In this document: piece by piece, positions 1 to 9,193 of the stretch
Position numbering within the stretch: position 1 is the stretch's first letter
How the letters are laid out: each line of letters starts with the position of its first letter
NCBI GenBank assembly: GCA_905480545.1
Contig: CAJQQR010000117.1
Span: forward strand, 1 to 37,931
DNA: 37,931 nt
DNA from: an uncultured Pirellulaceae bacterium
GTDB taxonomy: Bacteria > Planctomycetota > Planctomycetia > Pirellulales > Pirellulaceae
Direction: 5' to 3'
The notes under the pieces: model-generated
Told to the model about the DNA's origin: nothing
Seen by the model: the letters and a program-made list of their open reading frames with translations, nothing else
Database searches by the model: none
Position numbers and translations under genes: made by a program

Positions 1-720
1 CACGTGATCGGCCACTGGAATGCGCCGGACCACATGTTGCAACTCCAAGATGGAGGGGCCATCCACAACCTCGTTAAGCTGCGGCTCATCGTCAGTGGTC
101 ACACTCCGCATGATGTCAAGTTCTTCGCTACGACTCGGATATTTGACCATGATATTGAATAGAAAACGGTCGAGCTGGGCTTCCGGCAACGGGTAGGTTC
201 CCTCCTGCTCGATTGGATTCTGTGTCGCCAAAACAAAGAACGGCTGGTCAAGCTTGTAGTCCAATCCCCCAGACGACACACGCTTCTCCTGCATCGCTTC
301 AAGTAGTGCGGCCTGAGTCTTTGGAGGCGTGCGGTTGATTTCGTCAGCCAGCAACAGGTTCGTAAATACCGGCCCCTTCTGGAATTTGAACCTCCGCTCG
401 TGTGTCTCGGGGTCTTCCTGAAGTAGCTCCGTCCCAGTGATATCCGAGGGCATCAGGTCGGGGGTAAACTGAATTCTTTTAAAGGAAAGTGCCATCGTCT
501 GGGCCAGTGAGCTGACGAGTAGTGTCTTGGCCAGGCCTGGAACACCCACCAGCAAACAATGACCTCGGGCGAAGATGGCAATCATCATCTCGTCGATGAC
601 ATCATCCATCCCCACGATCGTTTTGCGTAATTCGGTAACAATTGCATCTCGTGCTTCGCCGAGCTTCTCTACCATTTTGGTATCGTCGTCACCCGCGTTG
701 TGATTGGGGGAGGTACTCAT
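1..720 (-). CDS. MoxR-family AAA ATPase, 5' part (3' end outside window)
   Basis: The minus-strand frame opens at ATG 718-720 and stays open to position 1, giving 240 residues with the C-terminus outside the window. It has Walker A GVPGLAKT (residues 59-66), Walker B LLLADE (122-127) followed by the [18 protein letters not shown] segment, and sensor-1 ATQNP (165-169), with the [15 protein letters not shown] signature after it. This is the MoxR branch of AAA+ ATPases. Members act as cytoplasmic chaperone-like ATPases that mature or insert partner proteins, usually together with DUF58 and VWA-domain proteins. Those partners would lie beyond the left edge and cannot be seen. The N-terminus is short and acidic, with no signal peptide. 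The Shine-Dalgarno is weak (AAGAG just upstream). The family call is firm; the specific substrate is unknown. Confidence 0.95.
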   Translation of the reverse strand, partial: MSTSPNHNAGDDDTKMVEKLGEARDAIVTELRKTIVGMDDVIDEMMIAIFARGHCLLVGVPGLAKTLLVSSLAQTMALSFKRIQFTPDLMPSDITGTELLQEDPETHERRFKFQKGPVFTNLLLADEINRTPPKTQAALLEAMQEKRVSSGGLDYKLDQPFFVLATQNPIEQEGTYPLPEAQLDRFLFNIMVKYPSRSEELDIMRSVTTDDEPQLNEVVDGPSILELQHVVRRIPVADHV

Positions 721-1623
721 CGTCTCTTGTTACTCTTTCCGGTTGGCAGGTTCGGCTGCAGTGTTACGGCGGAGGCAACTGACTTCGTAGATGCGATGTC
801 CGTTACTGCAAATGAAATGATCGCGATCTTCAAGGTTAAGGGAGTTCAAATTCCAAAAGCGGTATGTCTTGGGCTTGGTTGAGTTTGATCAGGTTTTTGC
901 GTGCAGTTATTTTTTTGGGAGGAGGAGCCGTCGGAGAGTTGTTCTTGTTTTTGATTTGTGTTACGAGCATCCGCACCGATGGAACGTTTGCATTTATCAA
1001 TGGCATCAACAAGGAGGTGGCCGGCAAAGCGAACGTTTTCCCAAACCGACTGCAATAGATTCCTTCCTTGAAAAATTCACTCCATGTCTGGTTGCTAACG
1101 CACGCAAACGACATTTAAAAGTTTACCACATCAGGTTCATCGCGGTCAGGGCAAGTTTATCCTAATTAGGTGATCTGCAAGATAGAGAGGGTTGCAAAGG
1201 GTTGGGCATCCAGTTTCTCTGGCATCGCATCGGATTTCGTTGTCCAGCTCTCCACTTGTTATCTTCGAGGTATTCACTCTGCTCGATGTCCGTTGTTTTT
1301 GCTGTGTTAACAACGATGCAGCTGTTGGATTTTAAAACGGTTTCAGAGGAGTTTATGGTCTTTCCACCCGGCGTGTAATGCTCTGATTTCGTCTTGGTTT
1401 CTCAAAAGAGCTTTTCCACAGCGTCCAGCCGAAATTCTGTGCGCTACGATGATACCGACGACGATGCGCCGGCTTCGCAGAGGGTGAGATAGCGTATCGT
1501 CTGCATCCGCTATTTCGACGAGGGGATATTTCGTTTAATGAATTGCGCCCGGATTGCTTGACTTGCGATTCATGACGTTTCAAAATTGAACAATAGTCAT
1601 ACGTCATTCTCACCTAAATCGTT
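721..1623. other. long intergenic region without a convincing gene
   Basis: About 900 bp separate the MoxR gene (minus) from the PSCyt1 gene (plus), which diverge, so both promoters must lie here. Several short frames of 60-100 codons exist on both strands, for example a hydrophobic 64-codon plus-strand frame at 864-1058 and 86- and 92-codon minus-strand frames. They overlap each other, lack good ribosome sites, and resemble no family I know. I see no tRNA, hairpin terminator or mobile-element ends. The right end holds the inverted repeats and shared motif listed separately. It could hold decayed coding sequence or a small RNA. Confidence 0.5.
1572..1617 (+). promoter_or_regulatory. inverted repeats and ATTCTCACCTAA motif just upstream of the PSCyt1 gene
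   Basis: Three elements are stacked in the 50 bp before ATG 1624. ATGACGT (1572-1578) is mirrored by ACGTCAT (1601-1607). TTCAA-AA-TTGAA is a perfect small inverted repeat at 1579-1590. The 12-mer ATTCTCACCTAA at 1606-1617 recurs exactly at 18704-18715, upstream of the second cytochrome operon. The arrangement resembles an operator or promoter region. No regulator can be assigned from sequence alone. Confidence 0.4.
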
Positions 1624-4600
1624 ATGCTCAAGTTCTTCTGCAGATTTCTCAACTCGCGATATTGCTATTTCATTTTGGGATCATTATTCGTTGGGGGCTT
1701 GGGTGATTTGCTTTTGGCCGCCGATGAAATCGATTTTGATCGCCAGATCGCTCCAATCATTTCTTCGCATTGCCTTGAATGTCATTCGGGAAAAACGGCT
1801 GAATCCGAATTGGATCTATCTGATCGGAACACCGCCTTCAAAGGTGGTGAAAGTGGCGTTTCAATCGTGCCTAAGGATTTGGTCAAGAGCTTGATATGGG
1901 AACGAATTCAGTCAGATGAAATGCCGCCCAAACATCCTCTGGATAATGATGATAAAGCACTCATCAAAAAATGGATTGAACAAGGCGCGAAATGGGGCAC
2001 CAGTCCGATTGATCGATATGCCTTTTCAACAAAAACTCGTGCTGGTCGTGATTGGTGGTCGTTGCAGCCTTTGAAAAGAGTGACGCCACCCAGTTTTGGA
2101 AGCGAAGTCAAGAAGCAGGATTCAAGATTTGACCCGAGGCAGTGGGCAAAAAATGAGATTGATCTTTTTATTGCCAAAAAATTGTTGGAAAAGGAGCTTT
2201 CACCATCACCCATTGCGAAGCCACGCACGCTGATCCGACGCTTGTATTTCGATCTCATCGGGCTTCCGCCGTCGCCTGGCCAAGTGGAGCAGTTTGAAAA
2301 AAATCCGTCCGAGGAAGCGTACCAGAAAATCGTTGGCGACTTATTGGCATCAAAGCATTATGGAGAACGATGGGGGCGTCATTGGCTAGATGTTGTCAGG
2401 TTTGGCGAAAGTGATGGATTTGAAAGAAACGCTCCGCGAAAAAATGCCTGGCATTATCGTGACTGGGTAATCAACGCCCTTAACGGGGACATGCCGTATG
2501 ATCAATTTGTGCAAATGCAATTGATCGGTGACCAATTAAAGGGCGGGATCGAAGGTTCATCAGCAACCGGTTTCTGGACGGCGGGAGTTCACAACACCGT
2601 TGTGGGCGGTAGCAAACGGATGAAGCAATTGGCCCGACAAGACGAAATCGAAGAGGTCCTTGCAACTGTTGGACAGACTTTTGTTGGGCTGACTGTCAAC
2701 TGCGCACGGTGCCATGATCATAAATTCGATCCGATCAGCCAAAAAGAGTTCTATGAAATGGCCTCCGCGATTTCTGGATTGGGATACGGAGAGAAAACAG
2801 AAACATCGACCGTTGATCAGGGTGCGATCAGCAAGATAGCTGCGAAGTTGATCCCGCTGCGTGAGCAACTTTTATCCATCGAACAAACGGCTCGGAAAAA
2901 GATCATTGCTCAGCGGGAGGAGGGCAATCGCGAATCGCCCACGCCACCTAAGGCTTTTGCGCGATGGGAGTTCGAGACCGACTTAAAAGATGCAATCGGT
3001 AACTTGGATGGCACGGCGATCGGATCGGCACGGATTGAAAATGGTGCGTTGATTGTTGATGGCAAGTCGTTTGTGCAAACAGCCCCGATCGAAAAAGAGA
3101 TCAAGGAAAAGACGCTGGAGGTTTTTGTCCAACTTGATTCTTTAAATGAACGGGGTGGTGGCGCGATTTCAATTGAAACATTAAACGGAGTTGTATTTGA
3201 CTCCATCGTTTTTGCGGAACGCGAGCCGAAACAATGGATGGCAGGGAGTAACGGATTTGCGAGAACCGATTCATTTCAGGGGCCAGCAGAATCAGACGCC
3301 CAGAAACGTCCTGTACATTTCTCAATCGTTTACAAGAAAGACGGAACGATTATCGGGTATCGCGACGGTAAGCCTTACGGACGCACGGTGCGAAAGAGTG
3401 GCTTGCAATCCTATCGAGCCAATCAAACGGATATTATTTTCGGATTGCGGCATAAGCCAGCTGGTGGAGAGGGACGTTATTTAAAGGCAAAGATTTTTCA
3501 CGCTGCTTTCTACGATCGGGCTCTCACTGCAGAAGAGGTTGCTGCCACCGCAGGTGATTCGTCCAACTACGTTGCTGAAAAAGAGTTGGTCGATTTTCTT
3601 TCCAGCGAAACGCGATTACTTCGCGAAAAGCTGAAATTGGAAATTGATTCGCTATCAAGGCAGAGGACTGATCTGCTTTCAAGAGCAAATCAAAAAATCT
3701 ACACGCTCACCCCAGGTGGTGGCGCGGTCACAAACGTTCTCTTGCGCGGTGATCCGGACAGCATTGGCGAAGTCGTATCGCCGGGAGCAATTGCCTCGGT
3801 AAGCGGCGTTGATGCAGGTTTTTCTCTTCCGCCAAACGCTAAGGAATCCACTCGCCGGAAAAAACTTGCAAATTGGATTACTTCCAAAAACAATCCTTTG
3901 TTTTCTCGCGTGATTGCAAATAGGATTTGGCACTATCATTTTGGAGTCGGAATTGTCGATACGCCGAATGATCTGGGCTTTAATGGAGGGCGACCAACGC
4001 ATCCGAATTTACTGGAATGGCTGGCGGCAAAATTCCGCGACGATGGCTTTCGAATGAAGTCATTTCATCGGTTGATCGTCAGCTCCAACACGTATCGACA
4101 GGCTGGATATCCGAATGCGAAAAATTTAACACCGAATCCTCAGGATGTTGATTCCGACAACCGTTTCCTATGGAAAATGAACCCGCGGCGATTGGAGGCA
4201 GAGTCCGTTCGCGACGCGATGTTGTTCGTTGCGGGAAAAATGAACGATACGATGGGCGGCCCAAGTTTTGAAGATGTTTCGATCAAGGGAAACAACGGAA
4301 CCACCTATTACGAGCCGATCGATACGAACGATAGCCGGATTTTTCGAAGGACCGTTTATCGATTCAATCCTCGAGGTGGGCGCAGTGCGTTGCTTGATAC
4401 GTTCGACTGTCCTGATCCTGCATCGACCGCACCGCGTAGAGCCGTGACAACGACTCCGTTGCAAGCTTTGAGTCTGCTCAACAATTCGTTTGTGCTTCGA
4501 ATGTCCGACTATTTTGCTGAGCGAATTCTGGAAACGGCCGGTGATGATATCGAAAAGCAGGTTGTGCTAGCCTGGCGGATGACAATTCATCGAAAGCCAG

Positions 4601-4704
4601 ATGCAACCGAGTTTGCCCTTGCGAGCAAGTTTTTGGCTGATAACGACTTGGCGGCACTTTGCCGAGCACTTTTCAACGTTAGTGAATTCGTTGTAATAGA
4701 ATAG
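1624..4704 (+). CDS. exported planctomycete cytochrome protein PSCyt1-DUF1549-LamG-DUF1553
   Basis: 1,026 residues. An N-terminal hydrophobic segment (about 12-32) serves as signal peptide. It is followed by a PSCyt1 haem domain with CLECH at 50-54 and the downstream MPP motif (100-102). DUF1549 spans about 175-390 and contains a second CxxCH (CARCH, 360-364). A LamG/concanavalin-like domain follows (about 445-635), then DUF1553 from about 690 to near the end. This architecture is highly expanded in planctomycetes. It is thought to be extracytoplasmic and is often linked to degradation of complex polymers, but the reaction is unproven. The haem motifs imply electron transfer; the LamG domain may bind carbohydrate. 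It is followed 21 bp later by a DUF1501 gene, its usual partner. ATG 1624 gives a sensible signal peptide but has no Shine-Dalgarno. Confidence 0.92.
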   Translation: MLKFFCRFLNSRYCYFILGSLFVGGLGDLLLAADEIDFDRQIAPIISSHCLECHSGKTAESELDLSDRNTAFKGGESGVSIVPKDLVKSLIWERIQSDEMPPKHPLDNDDKALIKKWIEQGAKWGTSPIDRYAFSTKTRAGRDWWSLQPLKRVTPPSFGSEVKKQDSRFDPRQWAKNEIDLFIAKKLLEKELSPSPIAKPRTLIRRLYFDLIGLPPSPGQVEQFEKNPSEEAYQKIVGDLLASKHYGERWGRHWLDVVRFGESDGFERNAPRKNAWHYRDWVINALNGDMPYDQFVQMQLIGDQLKGGIEGSSATGFWTAGVHNTVVGGSKRMKQLARQDEIEEVLATVGQTFVGLTVNCARCHDHKFDPISQKEFYEMASAISGLGYGEKTETSTVDQGAISKIAAKLIPLREQLLSIEQTARKKIIAQREEGNRESPTPPKAFARWEFETDLKDAIGNLDGTAIGSARIENGALIVDGKSFVQTAPIEKEIKEKTLEVFVQLDSLNERGGGAISIETLNGVVFDSIVFAEREPKQWMAGSNGFARTDSFQGPAESDAQKRPVHFSIVYKKDGTIIGYRDGKPYGRTVRKSGLQSYRANQTDIIFGLRHKPAGGEGRYLKAKIFHAAFYDRALTAEEVAATAGDSSNYVAEKELVDFLSSETRLLREKLKLEIDSLSRQRTDLLSRANQKIYTLTPGGGAVTNVLLRGDPDSIGEVVSPGAIASVSGVDAGFSLPPNAKESTRRKKLANWITSKNNPLFSRVIANRIWHYHFGVGIVDTPNDLGFNGGRPTHPNLLEWLAAKFRDDGFRMKSFHRLIVSSNTYRQAGYPNAKNLTPNPQDVDSDNRFLWKMNPRRLEAESVRDAMLFVAGKMNDTMGGPSFEDVSIKGNNGTTYYEPIDTNDSRIFRRTVYRFNPRGGRSALLDTFDCPDPASTAPRRAVTTTPLQALSLLNNSFVLRMSDYFAERILETAGDDIEKQVVLAWRMTIHRKPDATEFALASKFLADNDLAALCRALFNVSEFVVIE

Positions 4705-4725
4705 CGAGACATCGCGTTTGAATGA

Positions 4726-6186
4726 ATGAAAGAAAAATTGAATATGATTCAGAATTCCGGTCAGACTTCACGGCGTGATTTTTTTAATTGGGGAATCAAC
4801 GGACTTGGCGCGACTGCGCTTGCAACCTTGCTCAATCGTGACCTTCCCGGAGGCGTATCTATTGATCAAGACAATACGGCGTTTCCCAATTTCGAAGCCA
4901 AGGCCAAACGGGCGATTCATATTTGTTTGATTGGTGGAATGAGTCATGTCGATTCATTTGATTACAAGCCGGAGCTTACCAAGTTTCATGGAAAGACTTT
5001 GCAGACCGATGAACAGCCTGACATCTTCTTCGGTCAAATGGGACTACTTCGAAAAGAAGATTGGCAATTCAAGCCGCGCGGTCAAAGTGGGCTGATGATT
5101 TCGGATATGTTCCCGCATATCGCTGAATTGGGTGATGATCTTACGATCTTGAAATCAATGGAATCGAAGTCGGCAAATCATACGCCAGGGCTCTTTCTTG
5201 CGAATAGTGGATTTGAATTTAATGGCTATCCGTCGATGGGTAGCTGGGTCGCCTATGGGCTGGGATCTGAAGCGGAATCGCTGCCTGCCTACGTTGTCCT
5301 GAACGATCAACGAGGTGCCCCAAACACTGGTGCGTCGACATGGAGCAGTGCGTTTTTACCTGCGGACAATCAAGGCGTTGTCTTGAAGGGAGGGGACCAA
5401 CCCGTCCGCGACCTGTTTCCTGCGAGAAAACTGGATTCGAAGACCGACCTGGCGACTCGAAATTTTATCAATCAAATCAATCGAAATCATTTAACGCAGA
5501 CCGGAGAAGACGCGGTTCTTTCGGCACGATTAAAAAGTTACGAACTGGCGGCGAAAATGCAAATGTCGATCCCAGAAGTCGCTGACATCAATCGTGAAAG
5601 CCAAAAGACTCAGGATGAGTATGGTGTAAGTGAAAAAAAGACCGCAGACATGGGACGGCGGTGTCTGCTGGGTCGGCGATTGTTGGAACGGGGTGTCCGT
5701 TTCGTTCAATTGTTTTCAGGCGGACCCATTGCAGGTAATCCACGAGCCAGTTGGGATGCTCATGAAAATGTAAAAGACAATCATACCAAGGAGGCCGGAA
5801 GAATTGACAAACCGATTGCGGCTCTTCTAAAAGACTTAAAGCAGCGTGGAATGCTAAAAGATACTTTGGTTCTGTTTACAACCGAGTTTGGAAGAACCCC
5901 ATTTGCTCAATCTGCTAAAGATCAGGTCGGACCCGGGAGAGATCACAATCGGTATGGGTTCAGTTGTTGGATGGCTGGAGCCGGTTTGAAACCTGGTATG
6001 TCTGTTGGGCAGACAGACGAGGTCGGATGGAAAGCCACCGAACGGCCGATCCCATGGCATGATTTCCATGCGACCGTTTTGCATCTGTTTGGAATCGACC
6101 ACGAACGATTGAATTATTACCATAATGGCATTCAGCGTCGCCTAACGAATGTTCATGGAGAAGTGGTCAAGGAAATCTTGGCGTAG
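4726..6186 (+). CDS. DUF1501 family protein with Tat signal
   Basis: 486 residues. Residues 15-19 carry the twin-arginine motif SRRDF, followed by a hydrophobic stretch (GLGATALATLL), so it should be exported folded by the Tat pathway. The body matches DUF1501, a planctomycete-rich family related to the alkaline phosphatase/sulfatase fold. Typical segments are IHICLIGGMSHVDSFDYKPEL near residue 65, NHTPGLFLANSG, the LFTTEFGRTP block and DFHATVLHLFGID near the C-terminus. It sits 21 bp after the PSCyt1/DUF1549/DUF1553 gene in the same orientation, the standard two-gene arrangement, and is probably co-transcribed with it. An alternative ATG lies six codons downstream (4744). The substrate and catalytic activity are unknown; the family assignment is secure. 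Confidence 0.92.
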   Translation: MKEKLNMIQNSGQTSRRDFFNWGINGLGATALATLLNRDLPGGVSIDQDNTAFPNFEAKAKRAIHICLIGGMSHVDSFDYKPELTKFHGKTLQTDEQPDIFFGQMGLLRKEDWQFKPRGQSGLMISDMFPHIAELGDDLTILKSMESKSANHTPGLFLANSGFEFNGYPSMGSWVAYGLGSEAESLPAYVVLNDQRGAPNTGASTWSSAFLPADNQGVVLKGGDQPVRDLFPARKLDSKTDLATRNFINQINRNHLTQTGEDAVLSARLKSYELAAKMQMSIPEVADINRESQKTQDEYGVSEKKTADMGRRCLLGRRLLERGVRFVQLFSGGPIAGNPRASWDAHENVKDNHTKEAGRIDKPIAALLKDLKQRGMLKDTLVLFTTEFGRTPFAQSAKDQVGPGRDHNRYGFSCWMAGAGLKPGMSVGQTDEVGWKATERPIPWHDFHATVLHLFGIDHERLNYYHNGIQRRLTNVHGEVVKEILA

Positions 6187-6279
6187 GCTTCGATGAGCCA
6201 ACTGATTCAGGCCGTTTGGAACCATCAATTCCGCAGTGGATCATGAATCGCGCTGAAGTAAACCAATGAATTGTTTTGG

Positions 6280-7206
6280 TTAAGATTGCCATTCAAAATC
6301 GAAATCTACGATTTTTTTCCATTGTGCTTTTAGTTGGCTCAACTCTGCAGAATGCATTTTTAAGGGGTGGCTTTCGATCGAACCGACATCGTAAATACAA
6401 AACGGTGTACTTACCAAAAACATCGACCGCAGGTTCTCTATTTCACTCGTCGATACTTCTCGACGAACGATTTTGAAATTGAGCTCGCGACCAATCGCAA
6501 GCAAAAAATCCAAACTCACTGACCGTAGAATCTGTTCCGCGGGAGGAACGGTAATCTCATTTTCGTTAAAGACAAAGATTGGGGTCGATGTTGAAGTTTC
6601 ACGAAAAAAGCGATTGGTTGATGATTCAATCGCATCGGTCAATATTGCGATGCAATCCGGAAATGTATTCAGCATTTCCAGGTCAGCCAGGAAGTAATGC
6701 AATCGACTCCGGATTTTCACTTCTTTTGGCCAGCAAGAAGGAGGTATTTCGGTTGTGCTGGCCAATTTCAGTTGCACACCGTTTTGATAGCGTTCGTGCA
6801 TCTCCGCAAAAGGTAGTGCGTAAGTGTGAACGCAAACCGTCGGTCGAAATTCCTGATTCAATTTGTTTGAGTATTTAAATCTTGGGCTTGGCCCTGGCGT
6901 TCCAAAAAGGCAAATGCCCAGCTCCTGGTTGTTTCCGTGCAATCGATAGTTGTGCGCTGCCACGGCTTCAACCGCAGAGTTTAGTCCTTCAAGTTCCGGT
7001 AGGTCAATTTGCAGCAATTTCAGTCCCCGCTTGAATCGCTGCAAATGCTCAGCCAATAAGAAGGGTCTTCCGCGAAACGTGCGAAGTTGTTCCGAAACGG
7101 TTACTCCGTGGATGAACCCGAGGTCGTTGATCGGAATGTGGGCGTCGGTCGCTGGACGAATTGCACCGTTTAAAAAACAGATCGGTTCGGAATCATCGTG
7201 CGACAT
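6280..7206 (-). CDS. PLP-dependent aminotransferase, class IV
   Basis: 308 residues, fold-type IV. The N-terminus has FLNGAIRP...NDLGFIHGVTVSEQLRTF, matching the class IV opening, and HLQRFKRGL around 54-62. The Schiff-base lysine is most likely K164 (EVKIRSRLHYFLADLE). E194 and N198 in DAIESSTNRFF match the conserved E..xxN cofactor motif. The family includes branched-chain aminotransferase, D-amino-acid aminotransferase and aminodeoxychorismate lyase. The K-x-x-x-R-L spacing and overall size look more like the aminodeoxychorismate lyase/D-amino-acid branch than canonical IlvE, but I cannot decide. It starts 33 bp after the mtaB stop, so it is likely the second gene of that transcript. It converges on the DUF1501 gene. 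Confidence 0.85.
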   Translation of the reverse strand: MSHDDSEPICFLNGAIRPATDAHIPINDLGFIHGVTVSEQLRTFRGRPFLLAEHLQRFKRGLKLLQIDLPELEGLNSAVEAVAAHNYRLHGNNQELGICLFGTPGPSPRFKYSNKLNQEFRPTVCVHTYALPFAEMHERYQNGVQLKLASTTEIPPSCWPKEVKIRSRLHYFLADLEMLNTFPDCIAILTDAIESSTNRFFRETSTSTPIFVFNENEITVPPAEQILRSVSLDFLLAIGRELNFKIVRREVSTSEIENLRSMFLVSTPFCIYDVGSIESHPLKMHSAELSQLKAQWKKIVDFDFEWQS

Positions 7207-7239
7207 AACAAACGATCTTCAAACAACCAGGCAGTTCAA

Positions 7240-8532
7240 TCAAATGACTTCGGCGATTATCGATTGGCCATCATGCTGACCTGCGATCACTTTTAGTAAC
7301 GCACCCACACGCAGTGGAGCTCTGTTTTCTGGCAACGTAACTTGGATCGGTGCAAAGCGGCAAGAAGTTCCCGTCGCCACAGTGGATGCCACGTTGGATT
7401 CATCAATGTTTTCAACCATCATCGTGAGTGGTTCACCCATCAGTTGGTCAAAATAATCCCGCTTGGTTTCGGATTCCAATTCCAATAATTGTCGTCCGCG
7501 TTCAGCTTTGATTGGCTTCGCGACTTGATCGGTCATCTCGGCCGCCGGCGTATCGCGACGTGGGCTAAAGGGAAACATGTGGATTTTGGAAAATCCGACT
7601 TGGCGACAGACATTCATGGTTTGCTCGAATTCTTCGTCTGTTTCACCCGGAAATCCGACGATTACATCGGTCGTGAATGCAGGTTTGTGCAAATGTTCCT
7701 CAACAAATTTACACCGATCTACAAAACGCTGCGCGCCCCACCGCCTCTTCATCCGACGCAAAACGGAATCGCTTCCACTTTGAAGGCAAACATGCAAGTG
7801 CGGGCAAACCTGTTCGGGGAATTCCCCCATCATATCTATCAGTTCGCGGGTGACTTCGGTTGCTTCGATGCTGGAAAGCCGCACACGAAAAGCTGGATCG
7901 AGGGCTACAATTTGACGAACCAGATGCGAAAGTCGCGTCCATTCCTCTTTTGATTTCCCTTTATTGAAGTCGACACCATAGTGACCCAGGTGGACGCCAG
8001 TCAAAACAATTTCTCGGTAGCCGCCATCAATCATCCGACGAACTTCATCGAGGATATGAACAACTGGTCGGCTGTACATGTCGGGTCGAACCTTCGGGAT
8101 AATGCAATAGCTGCATCGTAACAGGCATCCATCTTGGACTTTAACGTAAGCCCGGCTTCGGTTGCTCAGTCCCGCGATTCCCGTGGGGATATCCACCACT
8201 CCAAATCGCCCCAGCAAATCCGGTAATTCACGTTTGTCCGTCACGACCTCAGCGACACCAGGCAGTTCTTTGACTTCGTCCGGGGCGCGGGTTGCATAGC
8301 ACCCCATTACAATTAGTCGTGCGTCCGGATTGTCACGATGCATTCGTCGAATGACTTGCCGGCTTTTCGAATCGCCTTCATTGGTAACCGTGCACGTGTT
8401 TACAATGCAAAGATCGGCGGGCTGATCTTTTTCCGCGTCTTGATAACCAATCCCCAGCAGGCCTTCACGCACGTACTCGGTTTCATATTGATTGACTTTG
8501 CACCCAAGAGTGACTGTTTTAACCGTCGCCAT
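7240..8532 (-). CDS. mtaB: tRNA (N6-threonylcarbamoyladenosine37-C2)-methylthiotransferase MtaB
   Basis: 430 residues with all three methylthiotransferase modules. The N-terminal cluster domain has GCKVNQYET (C11), C47 in CIVNTC and C78 in GCYA. The radical-SAM domain has CLLRCSYC, i.e. C136, C140 and C143 in CxxxCxxC spacing. A C-terminal TRAM-like segment covers about 365-430. The GCKVNQYET signature and length point to the MtaB (YqeV) branch rather than MiaB or RimO. MtaB converts t6A37 to ms2t6A37 in ANN-decoding tRNAs using two Fe-S clusters and SAM; the SAM synthetase gene metK is in the same window. It leads a probable two-gene unit with the class IV aminotransferase. Confidence 0.93.
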   Translation of the reverse strand: MATVKTVTLGCKVNQYETEYVREGLLGIGYQDAEKDQPADLCIVNTCTVTNEGDSKSRQVIRRMHRDNPDARLIVMGCYATRAPDEVKELPGVAEVVTDKRELPDLLGRFGVVDIPTGIAGLSNRSRAYVKVQDGCLLRCSYCIIPKVRPDMYSRPVVHILDEVRRMIDGGYREIVLTGVHLGHYGVDFNKGKSKEEWTRLSHLVRQIVALDPAFRVRLSSIEATEVTRELIDMMGEFPEQVCPHLHVCLQSGSDSVLRRMKRRWGAQRFVDRCKFVEEHLHKPAFTTDVIVGFPGETDEEFEQTMNVCRQVGFSKIHMFPFSPRRDTPAAEMTDQVAKPIKAERGRQLLELESETKRDYFDQLMGEPLTMMVENIDESNVASTVATGTSCRFAPIQVTLPENRAPLRVGALLKVIAGQHDGQSIIAEVI

Positions 8533-8764
8533 TAATGATTTCGTTTCTGTCTCGGTTGCCAGATCGTAGGCTAACTGGCCGCTGGAATTAAATCTGCCGT
8601 AATCAAAGGTGCCAAACTTTGATCCGAATCCTAACGGCGAAAGTCGATTCTAACTGAATGGTTTCAGACATCGTGGAAATCTGTGACCATTCCACTGAAA
8701 GCTTGATAAACAATGGACTCTATGAACAAACTTTAAAACCATAGGGTCCTGGCGAGTGCAGATA

Positions 8765-8812
8765 GCTCAAAATCGCAATAGCCCCAAATCGTAAAAGCCC
8801 CAAATCGTAAAA
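8765..8812. repeat. short 16-bp tandem repeat downstream of clpS
   Basis: Two exact copies of GCCCCAAATCGTAAAA lie at 8781-8796 and 8797-8812. A degenerate copy (12 of 16 matching) sits directly before them at 8765-8780, and a partial one (GCTCAATCG) runs into the end of clpS. The array is in the 3' flank of clpS and upstream of mtaB in minus-strand terms. No function is apparent; it is not a hairpin. Confidence 0.8.
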
Positions 8813-8821
8813 GCTCAATCG

Positions 8822-9193
8822 CTAGTTATCGTTGTCACTGGATTCCGGTTCAATCGAAGCGGACATCGAGCCTTTGCATCGGACGATTAACGCATCACGC
8901 CCGTATCCATGGATTTGATCACGTTTTAACTCAGCATGCTCCATCGTCGTCGTCAAGACAATGCACTTGCCATCATCGTCAACTCGCTTTGCCAGCTGAT
9001 ACCCTTTCTCTAACTCGTGGCCAAAAAGTTCATTCAGCATCACCATTACGTACTCGAAGGAATGATCGTCGTCGTCCCAAAGAATCACGTTGTATCGTGG
9101 CTGGCGTTTCGGTTTTTGGTTGACGCGTTCCTTCCTGCGTCTGACCGTTTCAATAACCGGTTCGGCTACAGCGGTACTTCCATCTTCTTGCAT
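8822..9193 (-). CDS. clpS: ATP-dependent Clp protease adaptor ClpS
   Basis: 123 residues. The ClpS core runs from about 33 to 105: YNVILWDDDDHSFEYVMVMLNELF, then GYQLAKRVDDDGKCIV and the AELKRDQIHGYG helix. ClpS docks on the N domain of ClpA/ClpC and delivers N-degron substrates to ClpP. A basic, probably disordered N-terminal extension (about 30 residues) and an acidic C-terminal tail flank the core. Against E. coli ClpS, the pocket Asn34 aligns with D40 and His66 with D72, so the pocket residues that hold the substrate alpha-amino group differ; the residues matching D35 and D36 are acidic. It is transcribed divergently from the M20 peptidase gene. No Shine-Dalgarno is seen before ATG 9193. 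Confidence 0.93.
   Translation of the reverse strand: MQEDGSTAVAEPVIETVRRRKERVNQKPKRQPRYNVILWDDDDHSFEYVMVMLNELFGHELEKGYQLAKRVDDDGKCIVLTTTMEHAELKRDQIHGYGRDALIVRCKGSMSASIEPESSDNDN

Noticed and set aside
1353-1613. 86-codon minus-strand frame upstream of the PSCyt1 gene, starting near an AGGTGAG sequence
   Set aside because: The AGGTGAG is too close to the start codon, and the product is Arg/Ser-rich and resembles no protein. AGGTGAG is just the complement of the shared TCACCT motif.
6261-6281. AACCAA/TTGGTT hairpin at the end of the aminotransferase gene
   Set aside because: Only 6 bp, overlaps the stop codon and has no T-tract on either strand, so not a credible terminator.
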